64,000 bases of DNA from positions 2,046,001-2,110,000 of the forward strand of contig NZ_JAUSWV010000002.1 of the NCBI RefSeq assembly GCF_030815485.1. Direction: 5' to 3'. Shown here piece by piece: positions 25,322 to 34,592 of the stretch. The notes below the pieces were generated by a model. The model searched no databases. It was not told the origin of the DNA and saw only the letters and a list, made by a program, of their open reading frames with translations. Position 1 is the stretch's first letter; each line of letters begins with the position of its first letter. The position numbers were made by a program, and so were the translations under genes. This DNA is from Streptomyces rishiriensis (GTDB lineage: Bacteria; Actinomycetota; Actinomycetes; Streptomycetales; Streptomycetaceae).

Positions 25322-26113
25322 CTAGTCGCCCTTGCCCAGCCGGTCGGAGGTCTCCTCCTCGACCTGGGCCATCGCGGGGTCGAGGAGGCGGGAGAGGAAG
25401 TGCCGGGTGCGCTCGTGGCTGGGGTTCCCGATGACCTCGGCCGGGGCGCCGTCCTCCACGATCACGCCGCCGTCCATGAAGACCACCCGGTCGGCGACCT
25501 CGCGGGCGAAGGTCATCTCGTGGGTGACGACCATCATCGTCATGCCCTCGTCGGCGAGCATCCGCATGACCGCGAGGACATCCCCGACCAGCTCCGGGTC
25601 GAGCGCCGAGGTCGGCTCGTCGAACAGCATCACCTCGGGGCCCATGGCCAGCGCGCGGGCGATGGCGACGCGCTGCTGCTGACCGCCGGACAGGGAGGCG
25701 GGGTAGGCGGCCGCCTTCTCCGACAGGCCCACCCGCTCCAGGTTCTCGGCGGCCACCCTCGCCGCCTCCGCCTTGCCCCGTCCGAGCACCCGGCGCTGCG
25801 GCAGTGTGAGGTTCTCGGTCACCGACAGGTGCGGGAAGAGGTTGAACTGCTGGAAGACCATCCCGATCCGGCGGCGTACGGCATCGATGTCGACGTCGGG
25901 GTCGGTGAGTTCGGTGCCGCCCACGAAGACCTGGCCCTTGGTGGGCTCCTCGAGCAGGTTCACACAGCGCAGCAGCGTCGACTTGCCGGAGCCGGAAGGG
26001 CCGATCACACAGACGACCTCACCCTGGCCGATCTCCAGGTCGATGCCGCGCAGCACCTCGTTGGTCCCGAACGACTTGTGCAGGTCGCGGACGTCGATCT
26101 CCGGTCGGCTCAT
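25322..26113 (-). CDS. Polar amino-acid ABC transporter ATP-binding protein
   Basis: 263-aa ATPase of the GlnQ/HisP group. Walker [10 protein letters not shown] is at 38-46, the Q-loop at FQQFNLFPH, the signature [15 protein letters not shown], Walker [15 protein letters not shown], and the switch His in VVTHEM. The ATG at 26113 overlaps the permease stop (ATGA); residues encoded further upstream in this frame lie within the permease gene and are not part of the protein. It powers uptake with the permease and lipoprotein encoded just upstream. Confidence 0.93.
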   Translation of the reverse strand: MSRPEIDVRDLHKSFGTNEVLRGIDLEIGQGEVVCVIGPSGSGKSTLLRCVNLLEEPTKGQVFVGGTELTDPDVDIDAVRRRIGMVFQQFNLFPHLSVTENLTLPQRRVLGRGKAEAARVAAENLERVGLSEKAAAYPASLSGGQQQRVAIARALAMGPEVMLFDEPTSALDPELVGDVLAVMRMLADEGMTMMVVTHEMTFAREVADRVVFMDGGVIVEDGAPAEVIGNPSHERTRHFLSRLLDPAMAQVEEETSDRLGKGD

Positions 26114-26943
26114 TTCACGGCCTCCTGGGCCTTCGCCTCCATGCGCCGCACGACGAAGCCGAGCGGGATGGTCACCAGCAGGTAGCACAGACCGGCGACC
26201 AGGATCGGCGTGGAGTTGGCGGTCGTGCTGGCCAGGTCACGGCCGTACTTGGACAGTTCGCGCTCCTCCAGCGTCACCCCGAGGAGCAGCACGAGGGAGG
26301 AGTCCTTGAAGAGCATGATCAGTTCGTTGGTGAGCGGCGGGAGGATGATCCGGAACGCCTGCGGGATGATGACCGAGACCATCGCGCGGGCGGGCGAGAA
26401 GCCCAGCGACCGGGCCGCCTCCAGCTGCCCCTTGGGCACGGCCTGGATGCCCGCGCGGAACGTCTCCGCCATGTACGCGGCCCCGATGAGGCCGAGCCCG
26501 AGGGCCGCCTTGCCGTAGGTGCCGCCGACGATCTCCGTGCCGGGGAAGGCCAGCGGCACGGCGACGCCGATGAAGACGAAGATCAGCAGGGCGGGCAGAC
26601 CGCGGAAGATCTCGATGTAGACACCGGCCAGCCAGCGGTACGGGCCCACGGAGGACAGCCGCATCAGGGCGACGACCAGACCGAGCACCAGGCCGAGGAC
26701 GAACCCGGACACCGTGTAGAGCACGGTGTTCTTCAGCGCCAGCGTGATGACCTCAGGGAACATCTGCTTCGCGATGTCCCACTGGGCGAACTGGTTCTTC
26801 AGCCGGCCCCAGTCCGCCGTGACCGCGAAGACGATCACGGCGGCGACGAAGACGACGTACTGCGCGCCGCGCGAGAGGCTGCGCTTCTGCCGGCGGGTCA
26901 GGCCCTTCTTCTTCGGTTGGAGTCGTACGTCGGTATCGGCCAT
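26110..26943 (-). CDS. Polar amino-acid ABC transporter permease
   Basis: 277-aa inner-membrane permease of the HisM/GlnP family. A basic cytosolic N-terminus ([17 protein letters not shown]) precedes a first helix at about 28-45. The typical [21 protein letters not shown] start of the permease domain and the EAA loop [24 protein letters not shown] (about 175-198) follow. Five hydrophobic segments are evident. A single permease implies a homodimer. It lies 3 bp after the binding-protein gene and overlaps the ATPase start. Confidence 0.93.
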   Translation of the reverse strand: MADTDVRLQPKKKGLTRRQKRSLSRGAQYVVFVAAVIVFAVTADWGRLKNQFAQWDIAKQMFPEVITLALKNTVLYTVSGFVLGLVLGLVVALMRLSSVGPYRWLAGVYIEIFRGLPALLIFVFIGVAVPLAFPGTEIVGGTYGKAALGLGLIGAAYMAETFRAGIQAVPKGQLEAARSLGFSPARAMVSVIIPQAFRIILPPLTNELIMLFKDSSLVLLLGVTLEERELSKYGRDLASTTANSTPILVAGLCYLLVTIPLGFVVRRMEAKAQEAVK

Positions 26944-26946
26944 GGG

Positions 26947-27810
26947 TCAGGAGGCCGAGGCGGCGGCCGACGGGGAGGCGGCCGACTCGTCGTACGGGCC
27001 GATCCACTTCTCGTACAGCTTCTTGTAGGTGCCGTCGGCCTTCGCGTCCGCCAGTGCCTTGTTGATCGCGGCGACCAGCTTCGCGTTGCCCTTCTTCACC
27101 GTGAAGCCGTACTGCTCACCGGTGTTGAGATTGTCGACGACCTTGAAGGCGTCGGCGTTGGCCTTGTCCTTCAGCCAGCCCTGGACCACCGGGTAGTCGA
27201 TGACGACGGCCTTGACCTGGCCGGTGCGCAGACCGTTGAGGACGGCGTCGGAGGACTCGAAGGAGACCGGGTCGAAGCCCTCCTTCTTGGCGTAGTCCTC
27301 GCCGGTGGTCTGCGCCTGGGCGCCGAGCTTGACGTTCTTGGACTTCACGTCGGCGAGCGAGGTGACGCCCGCCCCCTTGTCGACCAGGACGGCCTGGGTG
27401 GCCTCGAAGTAGGGGTCGGAGAAGTCGACGTTCTTCTTGCGCTCGTCGGTGATGGTCATGCCGGCCGCGGCCAGGTCGCACTGGTCGGAGTTCAGGAAGG
27501 CGCCGGTCTTGAAGTTCTCGAAGGGCGTGTCGTTGATCACCTGCTTCACTCCCAGGTCGTCGGCGACCAGGTCGATCAGGGACACGTCGAAGCCCTGGAC
27601 CTTGCCGTCGATCTCCGACTGGAAGGGCGGGTAGGGCAGGTGGGTGCAGGTGGTGAGCTGGCCCGCCTTGACGAGCTCGACCCCGCCGGCGGCGGTCTTG
27701 GAGCCGCTGCCGCCGTCATCGGTGGAGGTGCAGGCGGCGACGAGCATCAGCCCGGCCGTCATGGTGGTGGCGGCCAGAACGCGGGTCCGTCGGCCGGGGT
27801 GGGTGTTCAC
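26947..27810 (-). CDS. Amino-acid ABC transporter substrate-binding lipoprotein
   Basis: 287-aa periplasmic-type binding protein (SBP_bac_3). The lipoprotein signal MTAGLMLVAAC ends at Cys27. The domain begins TTCTHLPYPPFQSEIDGKVQGFDVSLIDLVA, as in cystine/glutamate/glutamine binders, with the MTITDERKKNVDFSDPYFEA hinge-proximal segment. The tail is Ser/Ala-rich. The GTG start at 27810 has AGGAAGG 6 nt upstream. A strong promoter lies immediately upstream at 27845-27872. Ligand identity cannot be decided from sequence. Confidence 0.92.
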   Translation of the reverse strand: MNTHPGRRTRVLAATTMTAGLMLVAACTSTDDGGSGSKTAAGGVELVKAGQLTTCTHLPYPPFQSEIDGKVQGFDVSLIDLVADDLGVKQVINDTPFENFKTGAFLNSDQCDLAAAGMTITDERKKNVDFSDPYFEATQAVLVDKGAGVTSLADVKSKNVKLGAQAQTTGEDYAKKEGFDPVSFESSDAVLNGLRTGQVKAVVIDYPVVQGWLKDKANADAFKVVDNLNTGEQYGFTVKKGNAKLVAAINKALADAKADGTYKKLYEKWIGPYDESAASPSAAASAS

Positions 27811-27844
27811 GGCGGGCCTTCCTGTAAGGGAACTATGAGTTCTG

Positions 27845-27880
27845 ATTATAAGGAGAAGTTTGAGGCTCTCAAATCAAACT
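27845..27880 (-). promoter_or_regulatory. Promoter and nested-palindrome operator of the amino-acid ABC operon
   Basis: Read on the minus strand, a perfect -10 TATAAT (plus positions 27845-27850) and -35 TTGAGA (27867-27872) are separated by 16 bp, unusually close to consensus for Streptomyces. Two inverted repeats overlap the -35: TTTGAG/CTCAAA (27859-27873) and AGTTTGA/TCAAACT (27857-27880). They share bases, so both cannot pair at once. This looks like a repressor or activator site for the transporter operon; the regulator is not apparent nearby. Confidence 0.75.
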
Positions 27881-27995
27881 GATGGTTACAGGGCCGTGCG
27901 ACCTACGAAGTCAACGATGGGACGGGCGGGAAAGGTGGGATGCGTGCCGGTTAGTCTTTCGTCACCTCTACCCCGTCAGTGAAGAGAGCACCGCC

Positions 27996-29096
27996 GTGAC
28001 ACACCCGTTCCTGGACCTCGCCCCGCTGAGTGCCGCACGCTTCGCCTCGATCGAGGACCGGGTAGCGCGGCTGCTGGACACCCGGCAGGACGTCGTGATC
28101 ATGCAGGGCGAGGCGCTGCTGCCGCTGGAGGGCGCGATCCGCGGTACGGCCGGTCCGGGCACGACCGCGCTGAACGTGATCACCGGTCCGTACGGGCAGA
28201 CCTTCGGCGACTGGCTGCGGGACTGCGGTGCCACGGTGATCGATCTGGCGGTGCCCTTCCACACGGCGGTGACGGCCGCGCAGATCCGGGAGGCGTTCGC
28301 CGAGCACCCCGGGATCGACTTCGTGTCGCTGGTGCACGCGGAGGCGGCGACCGGCAACACCAACCCGGTCGCGGAGATCGGCGAGGTGGTGCGGGAACAC
28401 GGCGCGCTGTTCTACCTGGACGCGGTGGCCTCGATCGGCGCGGAGCCGGTGCTGCCGGACGCGTGGGGCGTGGACCTGTGTGTGATCGGCGCGCAGAAGG
28501 CGATGGGCGGTCCGGCGGGGGTGTCGGCGGTGTCGGTGAGCGAGCGGGCGTGGGCGCGGATGGCCGCGAACCCGAAGGCGCCGCGCCGGTCGTACCTGTC
28601 CCTGCTGGACTGGAAGGAGCGCTGGGTCGACGGCGGTCGCAAGGCGCTGCTGCACGCGCCGGCGCAGCTGGAGATGCTCGCGCTGGAGGCGTGCGTCGAG
28701 CGGATCGAGGCGGCGGGAGCGGAGACGGTCATGGCCCGGCACGCGTCCGCCGCCGCCGCGACGCGCGCGGGTGCGGTCGCGTTGGGCGGCGGGCTGGAGC
28801 CGTACGTGCGTGACGCGGCGGAGGCGGCCCCTGTCGCCACGACGCTGCGGACGCCGCCGGGCGTGCTGGCGTCCGAGCTGGTCGCCCGGGCGCTGGCGAG
28901 CGATGCCACCCTGCCGCTGGCCGCGGGCGGGGGCGCGCTGGCCGGGAGGATGATCCGGGTCAACCACTACGGGGGCGACGCGACCGTCGGCGTGGTGCAG
29001 GCGTGTCTGGCGGCACTGGGCGCCGCACTGGCGGAGAAGGGGCTCGCCGTGGATCTGGAAGGGGCCCGGCGAGCCGTCGAGAACGCCTGGCGGTAG
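27996..29096 (+). CDS. Class V aminotransferase (alanine-glyoxylate aminotransferase-like)
   Basis: 366-aa PLP enzyme of fold type I, group V. The segment [18 protein letters not shown], the PLP Asp in [13 protein letters not shown], and the Schiff-base Lys in [13 protein letters not shown] fit serine-pyruvate / alanine-glyoxylate / 2-aminoethylphosphonate aminotransferases. The GTG start at 27996 follows GAAGAGAG; longer upstream frame sequence is not conserved-looking. It is divergent from the amino-acid ABC operon, with which it may share a substrate theme, but no direct evidence identifies the amino donor. Confidence 0.87.
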   Translation: MTHPFLDLAPLSAARFASIEDRVARLLDTRQDVVIMQGEALLPLEGAIRGTAGPGTTALNVITGPYGQTFGDWLRDCGATVIDLAVPFHTAVTAAQIREAFAEHPGIDFVSLVHAEAATGNTNPVAEIGEVVREHGALFYLDAVASIGAEPVLPDAWGVDLCVIGAQKAMGGPAGVSAVSVSERAWARMAANPKAPRRSYLSLLDWKERWVDGGRKALLHAPAQLEMLALEACVERIEAAGAETVMARHASAAAATRAGAVALGGGLEPYVRDAAEAAPVATTLRTPPGVLASELVARALASDATLPLAAGGGALAGRMIRVNHYGGDATVGVVQACLAALGAALAEKGLAVDLEGARRAVENAWR

Positions 29097-29334
29097 GGGT
29101 TGCCGATCCCGGCCGGCACACCGCAGCAACACGGCCCGCTCGGGGTCGGCTCGGGGTCGGCTCGGGGCCCGTTCGCCCGGTCCGCGGCCCGTTCGGCGCC
29201 AGACGGACGGCCGATTGACGACCGGTTCACGACGGTTCAGGACCGGATTCGGTCACTGCCGGACGGACGGCCGGTTCGCGGTCGGTCGGACTGACCGAGT
29301 CCCCCTGTCGGTGTCGCCTGTCATGCTGCCTCGC
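29097..29334. repeat. Short imperfect direct repeats, no gene
   Basis: 238-bp gap between the aminotransferase and the DinB-like gene. It holds a run of GCTCGGGGTCG-type 11-bp repeats at about 29138-29170 and two copies of a GACGGACGGCCG element (near 29204 and 29263), with several GGTTC/GGTCGG words between them. I see no reading frame of interest here. The promoter of the next gene is probably inside it. Confidence 0.5.
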
Positions 29335-29862
29335 ATGACCATCGACGCTCCCCTCACCCTCCCCGACGGCCGCCCCGTTCCTCTGCTGACCGGTGACGAA
29401 CTTCCCATGCTGGAGAGCTGGTTGGCGTTCCATCGGGCTACGCTCGAGCTGAAGTGCGCGGGGCTGGACGACCAGCAGGTGCGGCAACCGGCGGCCGAAC
29501 CGTCCGAGTTGACCCTGCTCGGTCTCGTCCAGCATCTCGCCGAGGTCGAGCGCAACTGGTTCCAGCGGGTGTTCGCCGGGCTCGACGTGCCGCCCGTCTT
29601 CGAGGAAGGCACCGGGTACGCCCTCGACGCCGGGCGGGGCCTCGACGCGGCGCTGGCCGTCTGGCGGCGGGAGATCGCGCGTGGGCGCGAGCTGATCGCC
29701 GGGCGCCCGCTCGACGCCACCGGCCGGATCGCCGACGGGCCGATGGCCGGGCTCGAGGTCGCTCTGCGCTGGGTGCTGATCCACATGATCGAGGAGTACG
29801 CCCGGCACAACGGCCACGCGGACATTCTGCGGGAGCGTATCGACGGGGTGACCGGAACCTGA
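29335..29862 (+). CDS. DinB/DUF664 family protein (putative thiol-dependent enzyme)
   Basis: 175-aa four-helix-bundle protein of the DinB superfamily as found in actinomycete mycothiol-dependent transferases. Putative metal ligands are the His in [12 protein letters not shown] (about 64) and the later [14 protein letters not shown] cluster (about 152-165). ATG at 29335 chosen; an ATG 12 bp upstream is in frame. No operon partner. Activity is a family-based guess only. Confidence 0.8.
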   Translation: MTIDAPLTLPDGRPVPLLTGDELPMLESWLAFHRATLELKCAGLDDQQVRQPAAEPSELTLLGLVQHLAEVERNWFQRVFAGLDVPPVFEEGTGYALDAGRGLDAALAVWRREIARGRELIAGRPLDATGRIADGPMAGLEVALRWVLIHMIEEYARHNGHADILRERIDGVTGT

Positions 29863-30010
29863 ATTCCAGGCCATTCCCGAATTCCCCGCGACTCTTTTCT
29901 CGGCTTACTTCTCCACCTATTTCCGCGCGCTAGCGTTCCTGGGTTCTTCTGCCCGGATTCCCCGCTTCCAAACGTCGAGAATCCCGGGCAGGTTCCGAAT
30001 GCGTGACGCA

Positions 30011-30056
30011 TTGCACAAGCGGGGCGATACGCCCCTTTTGCGCGGTGCAAAAAGGG
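30011..30056. promoter_or_regulatory. Overlapping inverted repeats upstream of ectA
   Basis: Three inverted repeats overlap: GGGGCG-ATA-CGCCCC (30021-30035), CCCCTTTTGC with GCAAAAAGGG (30032-30041 / 30047-30056, one mismatch), and flanking TTGCAC / GTGCAA (30011-30016 / 30045-30050). The element is 150 bp after the DinB-like gene and 90 bp before ectA. It could be a terminator for the former or a regulatory structure for the ectoine operon; the mutually exclusive pairings favour a switch-like element, but this is inference. Confidence 0.5.
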
Positions 30057-30115
30057 ATGAAACGGTAACGCGTCTCGTCGGCATCACGGAATCACCACGG
30101 CCTCTCCATGCGTTT

Positions 30116-30139
30116 TTGAATTTCCCTGGGTAAGTTCAA
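30116..30139 (+). promoter_or_regulatory. Imperfect palindrome directly before ectA start
   Basis: TTGAATTT (30116-30123) and AAGTTCAA (30132-30139) are inverted repeats with one mismatch around CCCTGGGT. The right arm overlaps a TANNNT-type hexamer (30131-30136) that could be a -10 box. The ectA ATG begins at 30145 without any Shine-Dalgarno sequence, so a leaderless or nearly leaderless transcript is possible. Confidence 0.45.
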
Positions 30140-30144
30140 TCCGC

Positions 30145-30651
30145 ATGACTGCCGCACAAGCAGACCTACGTATCGACCGCCCGTCGGTGGAGGACGGCGC
30201 AGCGCTCTGGCGTCTCGCGAAGGAATCGGGAACGCTCGACCTGAACTCCTCCTACTCCTATCTGCTCTGGTGTCGCGACTTCGCCGCCACCTCGGCGGTG
30301 GCCCGCGCGGAGAGCGGTGAGCCGGTCGGGTTCGTCACCGGATACGTACGGCCGGAGGACCCGCACACCCTGCTGGTCTGGCAGGTGGCCGTCGACGCCG
30401 CGCACCGTGGTCGCGGCCTCGCCGCCGCACTGCTGGACGGGCTGACCGCACGGATCGCGGCCGAACGCCCGCTGACCGCCGTGGAGACCACGATCACCCC
30501 GGGCAACACCGCCTCCGAGCGGTTGTTCACCTCGTACGCCGACCGGCACGGGGCGACCGTCACCCGTGAGGTGCTGTTCGATGCCGGGCTGTTCCCCGAC
30601 GGCCCGCACGACCCCGAGGTCCTGTACCGCATCGGCCCGCTCGTCTTCTGA
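30145..30651 (+). CDS. ectA: L-2,4-diaminobutyrate N-gamma-acetyltransferase
   Basis: 168-aa GNAT enzyme, second step of ectoine synthesis: acetyl-CoA plus L-2,4-diaminobutyrate gives N-gamma-acetyl-diaminobutyrate. The N-terminal IDRPSVEDGAALWRLAKESGTLDLNSSYSYLLWCRDF block is the EctA hallmark. The acetyl-CoA loop VDAAHRGRGLAAALL is at about 87-101. It heads a four-gene ectABCD operon used for salt and heat stress protection. No ribosome site is visible before the ATG. Confidence 0.95.
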   Translation: MTAAQADLRIDRPSVEDGAALWRLAKESGTLDLNSSYSYLLWCRDFAATSAVARAESGEPVGFVTGYVRPEDPHTLLVWQVAVDAAHRGRGLAAALLDGLTARIAAERPLTAVETTITPGNTASERLFTSYADRHGATVTREVLFDAGLFPDGPHDPEVLYRIGPLVF

Positions 30652-30713
30652 CCGCCCCGCCCCGCCTCTGCCCGCCTCTCCTGACGACCCCCACCCCGAG
30701 GAGCGTTTTCGTC

Positions 30714-31985
30714 GTGACCATCACCCAGCCCGACCTCAGCGTGTTCGAGACTCTCGAGTCCGAGGTGCGCAGTTACTGCCGCGGCTGGCCCGCCGTCTTC
30801 GACCGCGCGCAGGGCAGCCGTATGTACGACGAGGACGGGCACCGCTACCTGGACTTCTTCGCCGGCGCAGGGTCCCTCAACTACGGTCACAACAACCCCG
30901 TGCTGAAACGGGCGTTGGTCGACTACCTGATGCGGGACGGCGTCACGCACGGCCTCGACATGTCCACCGTGGCCAAGCGGACCTTCCTCCAGACCTTCCA
31001 GGACCTGGTGCTGCGGCCGCGTGACCTGCCCTACAAGGTGATGTTCCCGGGCCCGACCGGCACCAACGCCGTGGAGGCGGCCCTGAAGCTGGCGCGCAAG
31101 GTGAAGGGACGCGAGGCCATCGTGTCGTTCACCAACGCCTTCCACGGGATGTCCCTCGGGTCGCTCGCCGTGACCGGCAACGCCTTCAAGCGGGCCGGGG
31201 CCGGGATCCCGCTGGTGCACGGCACGCCCATGCCGTTCGACAACTACTTCGAGGGCCAGATCCCCGACTTCCTGTGGTTCGAGCGGCTGCTCGAGGACCA
31301 GGGGTCCGGCCTCAACAAGCCCGCCGCCGTGATCGTCGAGACCGTGCAGGGCGAGGGCGGCATCAACGTCGCGCGTCCGGAGTGGCTGCGGGCGCTCAAG
31401 GCCCTGTGCGAGCGGCAGGACATGCTGCTGATCGTCGACGACATCCAGATGGGATGCGGGCGCACCGGGGCCTTCTTCTCCTTCGAGGAGGCCGGGATCG
31501 TCCCGGACATCGTGACCGTGTCCAAGTCGATCAGCGGTTACGGACTGCCCATGTCGCTCTGCCTGTTCAGGCCCGAGCTGGACGTGTGGGAGCCGGGTGA
31601 GCACAACGGCACCTTCCGCGGCAACAACCCGGCCTTCGTCACCGCCACCGCCGCCCTGGAGACGTACTGGGCGGACGGGGCCGCGATGGAGAAGCAGACC
31701 CGGGCCCGTGGCGAGCAGATCGAGCAGGGGCTCATCTCGATCACCGAGGAGAACCTCGCCGACGTCAAGGAGTACCGGGGCCGCGGTCTGGTGTGGGGCC
31801 TGGAGTTCCACGAGAAGGCGCGGGCCGGGCGGGTCGCCGCGCGGGCCTTCGAACTCGGTCTGCTCATCGAGACGTCCGGCCCCGAGAGCGAGGTCGTCAA
31901 ACTGCTGCCGGCCCTGACCATCACCCCCGAGGAACTGGACGAGGGCCTCAGCGTCATCGCCCGTGCCGTACGGGAAACCGTCTGA
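30714..31985 (+). CDS. ectB: L-2,4-diaminobutyrate transaminase
   Basis: 423-aa class III PLP aminotransferase that converts aspartate-beta-semialdehyde and glutamate into L-2,4-diaminobutyrate. Family marks are FPGPTGTNAVEAALKLARK, the IVDDIQMGCGRTG segment, and the PLP Lys271 in TVSKSISGYGLP. The GTG start at 30714 follows GAGGAG. A 62-bp gap separates it from ectA, with no terminator. Confidence 0.96.
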   Translation: MTITQPDLSVFETLESEVRSYCRGWPAVFDRAQGSRMYDEDGHRYLDFFAGAGSLNYGHNNPVLKRALVDYLMRDGVTHGLDMSTVAKRTFLQTFQDLVLRPRDLPYKVMFPGPTGTNAVEAALKLARKVKGREAIVSFTNAFHGMSLGSLAVTGNAFKRAGAGIPLVHGTPMPFDNYFEGQIPDFLWFERLLEDQGSGLNKPAAVIVETVQGEGGINVARPEWLRALKALCERQDMLLIVDDIQMGCGRTGAFFSFEEAGIVPDIVTVSKSISGYGLPMSLCLFRPELDVWEPGEHNGTFRGNNPAFVTATAALETYWADGAAMEKQTRARGEQIEQGLISITEENLADVKEYRGRGLVWGLEFHEKARAGRVAARAFELGLLIETSGPESEVVKLLPALTITPEELDEGLSVIARAVRETV

Positions 31986-32036
31986 CGCCCTCACCCCGCT
32001 GTCCGCCATCCCCTATCCAGGAGGCATCGCTCCACC

Positions 32037-32441
32037 GTGATCGTCCGTTCGTTCAAGGACATCGAAGGCACCGACCGGCATGTGCGGGCGGCGTCCGGCA
32101 CCTGGGAGAGCAAGCGCATCGTGCTCGCCCAGGAACGCGTCGGGTTCTCGCTGCACGAAACGATTCTGTACGCGGGTACCGAGACGTCGATGTGGTACGC
32201 GAACCACATCGAGGCCGTCGTCTGCGTCGAGGGCGCGGCCGAGCTGACCGACCACGAGACCGGGCGGACGCACAGCATCACGCCCGGCACCATGTACCTC
32301 CTCGACGGGCACGAGCGGCACACGCTGCGCGTCAAGGAGGACTTCCGCTGCATCTGCGTGTTCAACCCGCCCGTCACGGGGCGGGAGGACCACGACGAGA
32401 ACGGCGTCTACCCCCTGCTGACCGAGCCCGAGGAGGTGTGA
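32037..32441 (+). CDS. ectC: L-ectoine synthase
   Basis: 134-aa cupin-fold enzyme that cyclises N-gamma-acetyl-diaminobutyrate to ectoine. The sequence opens [16 protein letters not shown], and has the typical [18 protein letters not shown] and [12 protein letters not shown] cupin segments with metal-binding residues. The GTG start follows AGGAGG. The stop overlaps a GTG near the start of ectD. Confidence 0.96.
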   Translation: MIVRSFKDIEGTDRHVRAASGTWESKRIVLAQERVGFSLHETILYAGTETSMWYANHIEAVVCVEGAAELTDHETGRTHSITPGTMYLLDGHERHTLRVKEDFRCICVFNPPVTGREDHDENGVYPLLTEPEEV

Positions 32442-32446
32442 ACATC

Positions 32447-33334
32447 GTGACCACCGTCACCGATCTCTACCCCACCCGTGGCACCACCGAGGTGTCCGTA
32501 CCCCGCCAGGACCCCGTCGTCTGGGGCTCCCCCGACGCGCCGGGGCCGATCCCGGCGGCCGGCCTCCAGGAGTACGAACGTGACGGCTTCCTCGCCGTCG
32601 ACCGGCTGATCGGCGACGACGAGGTCGCCGTCTACCGGCGGGAGCTGGAGCGGCTGGTCGCCGACCCGGAGATCCGGGCCGACGCACGGTCGATCGTCGA
32701 GCCGAAGTCCAAGGCGATCCGCTCCGTCTTCGAGGTGCACAAGCTCAGTCCCGTGTTCGCCGCGCTCGTCCGCGACGAGCGGGTCGTCGGGCGGGCCCGG
32801 CAGATCCTGGGTTCGGACGTGTACGTCCACCAGTCGCGGATCAACGTCAAGCCGGGCTTCGGGGCCGGGGGCTTCTACTGGCACTCCGACTTCGAGACAT
32901 GGCACGCCGAGGACGGTCTGCCGAACATGCGGACGGTGTCCGTGTCGATCGCGCTGACCGAGAACCTCGACACCAACGGCGGGCTCATGATCATGCCGGG
33001 CTCGCACCGCACGTTCCTCGGCTGTGCCGGGGCGACGCCCGAGGACAACTACAAGAAGTCGCTCCAGATGCAGGACGCGGGCACACCGTCGGACGAGGCG
33101 CTGACCGCGATGGCCGGGGACTACGGCATCAAGCTGTTCACCGGCAGGGCCGGTTCGGCGACCTGGTTCGACTGCAACTGCATGCACGGCTCCGGCGACA
33201 ACATCACGCCGTTCCCGCGCAGCAACGTGTTCATCGTGTTCAACAGCGTGGAGAACACGGCCGTGGAGCCGTTCGCGGCGCCGGTCCGCAGGCCGGAGTA
33301 CATCGGCGCGCGGGACTTCACGCCGGTGCGCTGA
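32447..33334 (+). CDS. ectD: Ectoine hydroxylase
   Basis: 295-aa Fe(II)/2-oxoglutarate dioxygenase that makes 5-hydroxyectoine. Iron ligands fit His146 and Asp148 in FYWHSDFETWHAEDG, and His247 in CMHGSGDN; the 2-oxoglutarate Arg lies in PFPRSNVFIVFN. I prefer the GTG at 32447, giving MTTVTDLYP..., because the AGGAGG at 32431-32436 is 10 nt upstream. The GTG at 32438 that overlaps the ectC stop is too close to it. Last gene of the operon, followed by a hairpin. Confidence 0.95.
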   Translation: MTTVTDLYPTRGTTEVSVPRQDPVVWGSPDAPGPIPAAGLQEYERDGFLAVDRLIGDDEVAVYRRELERLVADPEIRADARSIVEPKSKAIRSVFEVHKLSPVFAALVRDERVVGRARQILGSDVYVHQSRINVKPGFGAGGFYWHSDFETWHAEDGLPNMRTVSVSIALTENLDTNGGLMIMPGSHRTFLGCAGATPEDNYKKSLQMQDAGTPSDEALTAMAGDYGIKLFTGRAGSATWFDCNCMHGSGDNITPFPRSNVFIVFNSVENTAVEPFAAPVRRPEYIGARDFTPVR

Positions 33335-33361
33335 ACCGCCTTTCCTCCCGTTGCCCGTGGC

Positions 33362-33411
33362 GACGGGCCAGGACGTCCTCCCCCGGTCCGGGCGAGGGCG
33401 TCCTGGCCTGT
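33362..33411. terminator. Hairpin terminator between ectD and convergent aminotransferase
   Basis: Inverted repeat GGCCAGGACG (33366-33375) with CGTCCTGGCC (33399-33408); the inner CCTC/GAGG adds further pairs, making a long GC stem. It lies between two convergent genes and can act for both. Confidence 0.8.
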
Positions 33412-33443
33412 CGGGCCCGGCCCGGTGGCCGGACGCCGGGGCC

Positions 33444-34496
33444 TCAGGCCGACAGGGCGTCGAGCAGCCGGTCGACGTCGGCGGGCGTGTTGAACAGGTG
33501 GAAGGAGGTGCGCAGGTTGCCGGAACGGTCGGAGACCTGGATGCCGTCGGCGGCCAACGCGGGCTGCCGGAAGCCGAGTCCGGGCACCGAGACGATCGCG
33601 GAGCCGGGCGCGGCGACGGGGCGGTGACCGAGCCCGGCGAGTCCGGCGCGGAAGCGGTCGGCGAGCGAGAGGTCGTGGGCGCCGATCGCCGCCACGCCGA
33701 GTTCCTCCACCAGTTCGAGGGAGCGGCGCAGCCCGGCGTAGGTGAACAGGGCATGGGTCAGGTCGAACCGCCGTGCGGAGTGCGCGAGTTCGGCCACCGG
33801 ACCGTAACAGCTGTCCCAGGGTTCCTCGCCGGCCACCCATCCCGCGAGGACCGGCGACAGTCCGCCGAAGTCCTCCGGGACCACCAGGAAGGCCGCACCG
33901 TGCGGGCCGAGCAGCCACTTGAAGGAGACGGCGGCGGAGAAGTCGTGGGCGTCGGCGTCCGTCGGGAGCCAGCCGGCGGACTGCGAGAAGTCGACATAGG
34001 TGCGTGCGCCGTGCGTCCGGGCCGCCTCGCGCAAGGCGGGCAGGTCCGCGATCCGGCCGTCGGCCGACTGGGCGGCGCTCACGGCGACCAGTGCCGTGCC
34101 GGGGCGGACGGACTCAGCGATCCGCTCCAGCGGGACGGCGCGGACCTTGAGGTCCCCGCGGACGTGGAACGGGTTGAGGACGGAGGTGAAGTCGTCCTCG
34201 GCGGTGAGCACTTCGGCGCCCGCGGGGAGCGAGGCGGCGATCACACCGGTGTGCGCGGCGACCGAGGCGCCCAGCGCCACCCGGGTGACCGGGACGCCGG
34301 CCAGCCGGGCGTACGCGGCCCGGCAGGCCTCCACGTCCTCGTGCAGCGGGGTCAGCGGCCTGCCCTCGGCGCGCAGCACCGCCGCCTCGTGCAGGGCGGC
34401 GACGGTCCGGGCAGGCAGCAGGCCGTTGCTCGCCGTGTTCAGGTAAGTGGTCTTCGGGGTGAACTCGGCGCGGACGAGGCTCTCGAAGGTCTCCAT
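33444..34496 (-). CDS. Class V PLP aminotransferase / cysteine-desulfurase-like
   Basis: 350-aa fold-type I PLP enzyme of group V. TTYLNTASNGLLP opens the domain, VDFSQSAGWLP holds the PLP Asp, and the putative Schiff-base Lys is in AVSFKWLLGPHG. The C-terminal SDRSGNLRTSFHLFNTPADVDRLL is typical of kynureninase/isopenicillin-epimerase-like members. The ATG at 34496 gives METFESLVRAEF...; an ATG at 34532 would add 12 residues. Ribosome sites are weak for both. No operon partner indicates a substrate. Confidence 0.82.
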   Translation of the reverse strand: METFESLVRAEFTPKTTYLNTASNGLLPARTVAALHEAAVLRAEGRPLTPLHEDVEACRAAYARLAGVPVTRVALGASVAAHTGVIAASLPAGAEVLTAEDDFTSVLNPFHVRGDLKVRAVPLERIAESVRPGTALVAVSAAQSADGRIADLPALREAARTHGARTYVDFSQSAGWLPTDADAHDFSAAVSFKWLLGPHGAAFLVVPEDFGGLSPVLAGWVAGEEPWDSCYGPVAELAHSARRFDLTHALFTYAGLRRSLELVEELGVAAIGAHDLSLADRFRAGLAGLGHRPVAAPGSAIVSVPGLGFRQPALAADGIQVSDRSGNLRTSFHLFNTPADVDRLLDALSA

Positions 34497-34592
34497 GGGT
34501 CCACTGTGGGACCCCGGCAACCCCTCGTCCATTGCCGATTTTTACGTGATTCCGCTAAGGACAGCTTATGGATGGGCTCTCACCTGCGGGTT

